Of a DNA stretch of 64,000 bases, positions 57,525 to 64,000 are shown in pieces. The first letter of the stretch is position 1, and every line of letters starts with the position of its first letter. The notes under the pieces were generated by a model, which was not told where the DNA came from, searched no databases, and saw nothing but the letters and a program-made list of their open reading frames with translations. Position numbers and translations under genes: made by a program. Origin of the DNA: Acanthosepion esculentum (Eukaryota; Mollusca; Cephalopoda; Sepiida; Sepiidae). The stretch covers positions 35,291,118 through 35,355,117 of the forward strand of contig OZ038492.1 of NCBI GenBank assembly GCA_964036315.1. Direction: 5' to 3'.

Positions 57525-57790
57525 CTTTTCTTTTTATGTGCCATGTCCTTTCAGGACGTAGGCGATCATGGCTCTCCAACTCCCTCTATCCCTTGCAGCT
57601 CTCAAGAAGTTCCATCCCTCTGCCACCTTCCTCAGACCACGTTCTGTCATCCACTTGCTAAAGTCCGACAGGTATGTCACGCGTTGTTTTCCTTTGCCTT
57701 TCTTTCCCTCTATTCGACCCGTGAGTATCAGATACTCCAGGCCCTCCTTCCTCGTTATGTGTCCCAGAAACTTCAGCATACTAAACAGGT
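57525..57790 (-). mobile_element. RTE-like LINE C-terminal fragment
   Basis: Minus frame 57779-57534: LKFLGHITRKEGLEYLILTG, RIEGKKGKGKQRVTYLSDFS, KWMTERGL, RDRGSWRAMIAYVLKGHGT and a stop. The GHIxRKEGLExLIxTGxxEGK signature is common to the C-termini of invertebrate RTE-like LINE proteins. Intact over 81 codons but 5'-truncated. 57795-58305 shows nothing assigned. Confidence 0.75.
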
Positions 57791-58309
57791 AAAATCCAAA
57801 ATCAAACCATTCAGTCTAGTGGTATGCGGTAATGTGAATATTAGCCGTTTCCCAATAAGGAAACATTTGTTATTTATTGACCGACCAGCCAGTACTGCTT
57901 TCGGTTGAAATTTATAAAAAATCTTTCTCTTAAAACATTTTTAGGAAATCAGATTTTTCTCAAGTCCAGTAGCTATTATAGCCCTTTTCAGTATTGACTC
58001 GGGTTTTCTTTCTAACTTTCTATTTGAAATGGTGGTATGGAATATTAAAAACTTGGTTATGTCGTTATTTTCTCTCCGAGTTACATGTACTATCCACTTT
58101 AGCTGTTGCAGCCGTTGGTGGTTTTCAAGTGATGTAGTTTCTGTTATTTGCTACAGTTTTTTGTCATGATTGCGCAGAGGCCATCCAGAGTGTTCAAAAA
58201 GGATGATCATTGCCAAGACTCTCAGGCTTTATTCGCTCAAAGCTTTTTTTAAAAAACCATTTCTATTACGAAGTAGCTGCATAAAGTTGACACTTCAGAT
58301 CAGAATGGT

Positions 58310-59065
58310 AGCTGGTCTCCGAAACGACCTAAAGATCGGCGTTAACCTGTCAATTTTAACGCCTCCAGGAAAGTAACTCATTGCGCCTTTTCGGGCTAAC
58401 GTTCTCCGTTGACATGAAATGAAAAGACTATATAGAATCCATTGCTAGGTCAGGGGCTAAGAAAGTCAGTTCGCAGTGGCGGGCGAGACAATTTTACTTG
58501 CATATCTATAAGTCTGCCATTTGCCCATGCTTAGATTATTGCTGCCATATATGGTCCAGTGTCCCTGCTATTTACCTTGACCTCCTTGATAGAATCCAAA
58601 GAAGAATCAGCAATATTATTGGTCCTGATCTGGTGCCTCGGCTTCAGTCACTTGTCCATCGCCGTAAAGTTGCCTCTCCGTGTCTTTTTTTTTTATAAAT
58701 ATTTTCATGGTAATTATTCGGATGTGCTCTTCCTATCAATGGTACTTAGACTTTTTGAATTTAAGCGTAATACTAGACTGTTGGCAAGATCTCATCAATT
58801 TACATTTGAGCTAGCTAGATGTAGCCGTAATTTCTATGCTGACAGTTTGTTTTCTCGCACTTCTCGCTTGTGGAACTCTCTTCCGGTCCCATGATTTCTA
58901 GCCAACATTAATCTTCAAAAATTTAGATGCAATGTCAATCGCTATCTACTGTCCTCCTGATTACTCTTTTCTCTTTCTACTCATTACTAATGTTTCTGTT
59001 CCTAATTCCTCTACACCCTGTGACCCCTTGCCTGTTAGTGGCTGTACTGCCTTGTTTGGAGTGAG
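58310..59065 (+). mobile_element. CR1/Jockey-like LINE, RT C-terminal part
   Basis: Weak start around VNFNAS, then KDYIESIARSGAKKVSS, HIYKSAICPCLDYCCHIWSS, LLDRIQRRISNIIGPDLVP, a T9 run with a frameshift, FKRNTRLLARSHQFTFELA, SLFSRTSRLWNSLPVP, FRCNVNRYLL and the 3' UTR with TTGCCTGTTAGTGGCTGTAC. Confidence 0.87.
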
Positions 59066-59069
59066 ATAG

Positions 59070-59690
59070 ATTTAAAAAACAGAGCTTTTTGAACGGATTT
59101 GGCGCCATGCATCACATCCACATGAAAGCCTCGATCTGACAACGCTATTTAAGAACATGGTTTCATCGCAATCTTCGGTGTTGAGCGAAACAACATTTAG
59201 CACAGCCTATTTTACGTTAAAACTGCACAAACCAGAGTCTTAGTGTATAAACAATACACATTATTTTGTGTATTTGAAATTCCGACGTGATACCTAATAC
59301 AGTCCAGAAAATAAATTGTGAAGACAGACAAAAATACTATTATATAGTATAATCCACTGTTCCAGCTGATCAAAAAATAAAATCGAAAGAAAAAGGAATA
59401 TTGAGCAGTATCAGGACCTTACCAAGTATCTTAAGAAACTAATGGACATTAAAGTGACAGTCGTGCCATTCATTATTTGAGCACTGGGACGATCTCTAAA
59501 AGTCTAGAGATAACGTGATAGGAAACGAAAATATGAAGAATAGTAAAGACTACCAAGATAACGCCATAAATGAACACGCCTAGGATACCTACGAGAGTGC
59601 TGAAGCATTTAAGAGACTAACTGTCACTTGATCTTCAATGCCAGCTATCAATTGCGACTCAACGTAGAAATCATCTTATTATGCTTCCGT
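59070..59690. other. Unannotated stretch
   Basis: No gene recognised. Confidence 0.5.
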
Positions 59691-59739
59691 GTGTCACATC
59701 TTTACTTAGTAGATAAAATACGCTCTGTCCACACTTCAA

Positions 59740-59970
59740 ATAATGGACTGCTCCATTTTGATCGTGAGGCAAGACGGAAAAGATATACGGAGAGACGCTG
59801 TTTCGTTTCAGTGAGAGCAAACCTAGAAAGAAAGAAGGAAAGAAAAAAAGAAGGAAGGAAGGAAGAAAATGTCCTGTCATTGCCGCATAAATAATTGACT
59901 GTTCGGTTTTGATCGCGAGGAATGATGGAAAAGACATAGAGACGCAATTTGATTTCAGCGGGAGAAAGAA
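59740..59970. repeat. Direct repeat of about 75 bp, spacing 145 bp
   Basis: GACTGCTCCATTTTGATCG and GACTGTTCGGTTTTGATCG each lead into GGAAAAGA, GAGACGC, then TTTCAG(T/C)G(A/G)GAG. A third copy lies at 53425-53500 beside an R4/Dong-like LINE. Confidence 0.75.
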
Positions 59971-60179
59971 CGAAAACGAAATGAAAATAGGAAAGCCCTT
60001 AAATTATCACGGGTACTATTAGTAATACTAATGTTTACTATTATTAATAAACCATTTGAAAGAAAGGAATCTGAACTGGAAATGTTGGTTCAAAGAATAG
60101 GTTTTGTTTTTAGCTGGACCACCGAATTGGATTGAGAATTTGGAATCGAGAAATATCAATGAGGCTCGTAGGAAAACTT

Positions 60180-61180
60180 TAATCAACAGAATAAATCCAC
60201 TTATCGAATCGTGAAACTTGGGACAAATTCAATGGAAAGTACCGCCAGTATCTTGGAATACTGGAAGCAGATGTGGGTAAATAAAAGAGAAATAGAGGAA
60301 ACACTAAAAGAAAAATGTCAATGAAAAACATGGAAACGAAATTCCAATTCGGAGAGGAATCGAAATATTAAATCCAGACAACGGCATTTTCACAATGAAC
60401 CTAAGTATGGAGAAAAGTCTTAGAATATATTCTGTCAGATGATCATCACCTAAAATCTTTACCTCACAGCATGAATACTACTACTACTTCTACTACTACT
60501 AATACTACTACTACTACTGCTACTACTACTAATAATAATAATAGTATTAATAAAGCCGAAAACGTAAAGTAAAGCAAATGCAATGAACCAAATGCAGAAA
60601 CGATGGCAAGATAAGAGTCTTCATGGCCAATACTATATCCTTACCAAACAAGTTGATGTAGACAAACCCTCGTACCCATCAGTGGTTACGTAATGTAGGG
60701 TTAAAAGCTGAAACCGAAGGTTTTATAGTTGTTGAACAGGACCAGTGCTTGCAAACTAGAAATTACCAAGCTCACCTATTGAAAAATTGTTTTAACTGAC
60801 AATCCAGTAACAATTGATCATCTTGTATCAAGCTGCACGGTGTACGGTGAATATAAAACTCGGCATGATAGAGGAGGTCCAATATCTGCACTGGAAAATA
60901 AGCAACTTTTACGGGAAGGAAACTACAAGAAATTGGTATAAACATCACTGAGAACCAGTTACAGAAATAGGACATGTAACAATTCTATGGGACTTTACAA
61001 GACACACAGGCAGAATAATCAAATTTCGGACATCGTAATAAAGGACCACAAGAACAGAATGTGCTTTGATAGTCTCCGCAGTCTCTAATTTATCTTTGAA
61101 GATCTTCAAAAAAAAATACTATCGAAATACAAGGATCTTGAAGTAGTAATCTAAAAAATGTGGCACATGATTTTTGCAAC
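60180..61180 (+). mobile_element. R4/Dong-like LINE, RT end to endonuclease, heavily decayed
   Basis: 60190-60400 resembles the RT C-terminal region (KYRQYLGILEAD). After a (TAC)n(TAA)n tract (60476-60547) it resumes KRWQDKSLHGQYYILT, QVDVDKPSYPSVV, a lost knuckle, SPVTEI-like, VTILWDFTRHT, SDIVIKDHKNRMC, LSKYKDLEV and MWHM to 61170. Sequence between the RT end and HGQY is missing, so the simple-repeat tract may mark a second truncated insertion. Confidence 0.7.
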
Positions 61181-61184
61181 CATA

Positions 61185-61585
61185 TATAATCATTATTATT
61201 TTAAACTGAAAATTTCATTTATAATCTTTTCATAGTAAATGCATACGTTTTTTATATTTCGATATTTTTTAATCAATGTAAATTTCTGTATCTAATTAAT
61301 TCCTCTAGTTTTTTTTAACAAAATAAAATTAGAAATTTCCTTTTAAGACCTTCAAAACAAACTTGGAAAAGTCAAAATATTCAAAACAATTTAATAGAGA
61401 GAAATATTCAGATATGTTTTTTTTTAATTATCGGCTTATATTATAAAATTTATCGTTTTTTTAACACTTCTGTAATTATTTAGATAATGTAATACTTGAT
61501 AAAACAAAATAGTTACCCATTTTCCACTTTTAAATTTTAGAAAATTTTTAATTAATCGGTAACTATATAAAAAAATCAATTTTCT
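61185..61585. other. Unannotated AT-rich stretch
   Basis: Nothing recognised. Confidence 0.5.
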
Positions 61586-61589
61586 ATTA

Positions 61590-61760
61590 CTATGGATTAA
61601 TTACTATAGTTACCGCACGATCGACTATTATTATGCGCTAATCGGATTTTGATATATAACAATTTTATCGCACTAATCGAAAACGCATGAATCGAATACG
61701 CATTAATCGAGGGATTATCATTGATCAAGGGAATCGCATTAATCGAGGGATTCCTGTATA
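61590..61760. mobile_element. pogo/Tigger-type terminal region
   Basis: Repeated GCATTAATCGAGGGATT (61708 and 61730 areas) and GCGCTAATCGGATTT resemble the ends of Tigger-like elements, but only one end was found. Confidence 0.4.
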
Positions 61761-61926
61761 CACATTTGTTAAGTGTCTTCAGAAATTTTCAACCAACTGA
61801 CGTGCACAATGTGTCTAATGATCATCAGACACATGATTGTATCTGATGATGAGAAAAGTGAAATTCGATTTTGTCCGGGTTAAAAATAAAAGAAAGAAAA
61901 ATAAAACAGCGAATACGCTCTTGTCT

Positions 61927-62196
61927 TCACTTTTCATTCACGAAAAAGCCATAAATCCATTTGCTAAGGAAATATATATTTGACGTCACCAATTCACATT
62001 CCACGTCTTCGAAAATATCGAAATGGATTTTCAATGGTTTGTTTCTCCTCTTTGAACCAATTGTTTTAATAACAGGCACTGGAGTACATCGAACTATGGA
62101 TGGACAAACGTCACATTTTCTCTTTTGTGTGCTTTTCCATTTTTTTTCTGTAGAAGTCTGGAATGGATAGCATTTATAATTTATATCGGAATCCAT
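61927..62196 (-). CDS. Hypothetical 89-residue ORF, uncertain
   Basis: MDSDINYKCYPFQTSTEKKW, then KRKCDVCPSIVRCTPVPVIK, KRRNKPLKIHFDIFEDVE, and a tail with LSKWIYGFFVNEK. Complexity is normal, unlike most frames here, and it matches no repeat elsewhere in the window. No known domain recognised, and no splice or promoter evidence. It could be a chance frame or one exon of a spliced gene. Confidence 0.25.
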   Translation of the reverse strand: MDSDINYKCYPFQTSTEKKWKSTQKRKCDVCPSIVRCTPVPVIKTIGSKRRNKPLKIHFDIFEDVECELVTSNIYFLSKWIYGFFVNEK

Positions 62197-62407
62197 GGTA
62201 GAAGTATGTGGATTGATGCATTCAACGGTCTAGCCAAAGAATTCCGCTATTAGCAGAATGTCGTGTTCGATGAAGGACGTGAAAAACATTCGAGGTTTGA
62301 TTTAGAAAGATGCATTTAAACATTGCTGGGTTTATATTTTACGGATTATCAACCTTTCGAAGGTTATTTAAAGCCAGAAAATATTTTTAGATTGTAAGAA
62401 TTTTTTT

Positions 62408-62667
62408 GGAGAGTAATCATTTACTGATAGAAATTTTATTAATTAACCCATAGCTGGGGGAGAAGAGGTGTATTCTTACTTTTCCGAAAGGTATTTACGC
62501 GTGAGTGAATATAACGGACCTGAGTGGAGTTGGAACTTGGCTCTCTGATTTCCACTTCCGAGCCGTTTTTCATTACACCACCCGCACATCTTAACTCACA
62601 GCACCTGTTTTTTTTTCAAGCGGTCACCGATCTAAGTACTTACCAGACTCGACGTTGCTTAACTTCG
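62408..62667 (-). mobile_element. Chimeric 5S rRNA plus tRNA SINE, second copy
   Basis: Minus strand from 62667: CGAAGTTAAGCAACGTCGAG, TAAGTACTTAGATCGGTGAC, an A9 run, CAGGTGCTGTGAG (5S 3' half). The tRNA-like body follows (GTGGTGTAATGAAAAACGG; CCAAGTTCCAACTCC), then GTCCGTTATATTCACTC, and the 3' end ATCAGTAAATGATTACTC as in 17844-18130. The 5' half of the 5S part is missing. The frame called across it on this strand is only a shadow. Confidence 0.78.
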
Positions 62668-62905
62668 CATTTAAATATTGCAACGGAATATTAATCTTGT
62701 AGATTTGTAGTTGATTATAGGGCCACAGCCTTGTCATGTTACTTGTTACTGTGGTGGATTCAATAGCAACTTGGGTTTTCAGGTTGGAGATACAAGATCC
62801 GCGATCATCCGGTTTGGAATTCAGTGATTTCCTTCTCTTGGACTGGTTGCCAACCTGCTCGAATTGAAACTTGATTCGGCAATCCCTCGAATGCATAGGT
62901 TAGTA

Positions 62906-62907
<2 letters not shown>

Positions 62908-62945
<38 letters not shown>

Positions 62946-62980
62946 TGTAGTAGTAGTAGTAGTCGTAATAGTAGTAGTAG
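62908..62980. repeat. (TTA)n(TAG)n microsatellite
   Basis: TTA run 62908-62945 followed by TAG repeats. 62670-63410 is otherwise unassigned; 63280-63400 is noticeably richer in GC. Confidence 0.95.
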
Positions 62981-63416
62981 CTTATTTGTTAATACGCCAT
63001 CTTCCTTTTTCACAGCATTCATTTTTCCTTTTTTTATACTATTATAATTCTGATTGCTCCTTACTTCTTTAGATAGATAGATAGCGCGTATGTTACGCCC
63101 TGCCACTACCCGCAGATAAACAATAGATGATTCCAGTTAGATTGCAAGGATTGAAGTGTTGCATTTTCTGACGTCTCTGCGTCCCCACGCTACTACATGA
63201 AATAGTATCAATGAAAAGGACCATTTCTTTTTCTCATTCGTTTTTTTAGGAGAGAGTGGTGGCGGCTTTCATTCTAAGAGGCCGTCGGAAGAATGACGTC
63301 AGAGCAACACATCTCGCTCGTTCGCTCAGCGTCCCACCGCGGGTGGTTTTAGCCGGTCGCTAACCTGGATATGGGAAGCCTATGGACGCTTCAGGATTCT
63401 TGAGACCCTCTGTTGA

Positions 63417-64000
63417 ATTCGGGCCGTTTTAGAATTTAGTGTCGCTGACAAAACTAACCTGGCCGTTCGACTCGAAAAGGACCTCCAATCGATTGTGAAC
63501 TGGGGCAGGAATTGGCTGGTTAACTTTAACGCCTCAAAAACAAAACTGCTCTCTATTAATCACTACAGAGATCCTTCCCTGCCCCTCATTATAATGTCTG
63601 ACACTCAACTTCTCGAGAGCACCCCTCTGCGGCTGCTCGATCTCACGTTGACTGTTGACCTGAGATGGAACAAATACATTGAGTCAATTGCTTCTTCCAC
63701 CGTAAGGAAAGTTGGCTCCCTGTGCCGCGCTAGGAAGTTCTTCTCTCCGGAATCAATCCTTCAAATCTACAAATCAACCATTCGTTCTTGCATGGAGTAT
63801 TGCTGCCATATATGGTCTGGAGCCACTTCTATTTTCCTCGTGTTTCTTGATAAGATCCAGACACGGATATGCAATGTAATTGGCCCTGATCTGGCATCTC
63901 GACTGCAGTCGCTCTCTCACAGACGCGCCGTCGCCTCTCTCTGTCTTTTTTTTTACAAATACTTTCATGGTAATTGCTCCGATGAGCTTCTTGTGCTGGT
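63417..64000 (+). CDS. LINE reverse transcriptase C-terminal part, open to the window edge
   Basis: Open for 194 codons from just after a TGA at 63414-63416 to the right edge. It reads TNLAVRLEKDLQSIVNWG, NWLVNFNASKTKLLSIN, STPLRLLDLTLTVDLRWNKY, IESIASSTVRKVGSLCRARK, ESILQIYKSTIRSCMEYCCH, IWSGATSIFLVFLDKIQTR, CNVIGPDLASRLQSLSHRRA and YKYFHGNCSDELL. This is the stretch after the RT active-site box in CR1/Jockey-type LINEs; the YADD box itself lies upstream of the 5' break and is absent. The best preserved LINE copy here, with no stop. Confidence 0.85.
   Translation, partial: MRAVLEFSVADKTNLAVRLEKDLQSIVNWGRNWLVNFNASKTKLLSINHYRDPSLPLIIMSDTQLLESTPLRLLDLTLTVDLRWNKYIESIASSTVRKVGSLCRARKFFSPESILQIYKSTIRSCMEYCCHIWSGATSIFLVFLDKIQTRICNVIGPDLASRLQSLSHRRAVASLCLFFYKYFHGNCSDELLVL

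Noticed and set aside
61820..61870. CTGATGATGAGAAAAG as a hammerhead
   Set aside because: No stem II between the two core elements and no cleavage triplet with a stem I partner.
62624..62896. 90-codon minus ORF
   Set aside because: Its C-terminal part is the translated 5S-derived SINE head; no domain elsewhere.

Overview
The window looks like a gene-poor, AT-rich stretch of a large animal genome. A cephalopod mollusc, probably an octopus, is the best guess. That rests on very dense (TA)n, (TTA)n and (TACA)n microsatellites, several tRNA-derived SINE families with long (TA)n tails, and fragments of Penelope-like, R4/Dong-like, CR1/Jockey-like, RTE-like, Ty3/Gypsy, mariner, Tc1 and pogo elements, all decayed to different degrees. 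The species is inferred; nothing in the sequence names it. I found no convincing intact host protein gene. Nearly every translatable stretch longer than 60 codons is either microsatellite read-through or a broken transposon gene. The one fully open element frame is the C-terminal part of a LINE reverse transcriptase that runs off the right edge.

Layout. 1-1.7 kb: 20-unit minisatellite. 5.6-6.9 kb: mariner with two of its three catalytic Asp positions changed. 7.8-10.6 kb: Gypsy remnant split by a 551-bp insertion with 14-bp target duplications. 12.9-13.8 kb: 900-bp polypyrimidine tract. 14-20.4 kb: LINE fragments, two complete SINE-like retroposons carrying an internal tandem repeat, and a 5S-rRNA-headed SINE. 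21.6-22.1 kb: foldback element with a hammerhead ribozyme fold in each arm. 23-26 kb: SINEs, a Penelope fragment and palindromes beside (TA)n. 26.8-27.5 kb: probable LTR with a duplicated multi-hairpin cassette. 30.1-31.9 kb: Penelope-like reverse transcriptase plus GIY-YIG endonuclease with four stops. 34-35 kb: tandem SINE array. 36.8-38.3 kb: nested retroposon, then three copies of a SINE carrying a hammerhead ribozyme, two of them with an intact core. 38.8-45.8 kb: pogo, mariner-type and Tc1 remnants, more SINEs (including a fourth ribozyme SINE) and a second Gypsy remnant. 47.6-49.9 kb: broken transposase-like gene, followed about 150 bp downstream by a perfect histone-type mRNA 3' stem-loop. 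52.9-61.2 kb: alternating R4/Dong-like and CR1/Jockey-like LINE fragments. 61.6-64 kb: pogo-type end, second 5S-headed SINE, open LINE frame.

The most interesting theme is self-cleaving RNA in short retroelements. Three copies of one tRNA-derived SINE family keep a full type I hammerhead core (CTGATGA, GAAA, GTC) with paired stems I and II and a palindromic stem III. A separate foldback carries a second hammerhead type. At least four decayed hammerhead-like sites look like Penelope 3' ends. The window also holds Penelope genes, which are a known source of such ribozymes, so a shared mobilisation system is plausible but is inference.

Other structured findings are an R4/Dong-like LINE whose truncated copies sit inside (TAA)n tracts, a SINE-like retroposon with an internal VNTR and clear target duplications at three sites, and a chimeric 5S rRNA plus tRNA SINE.
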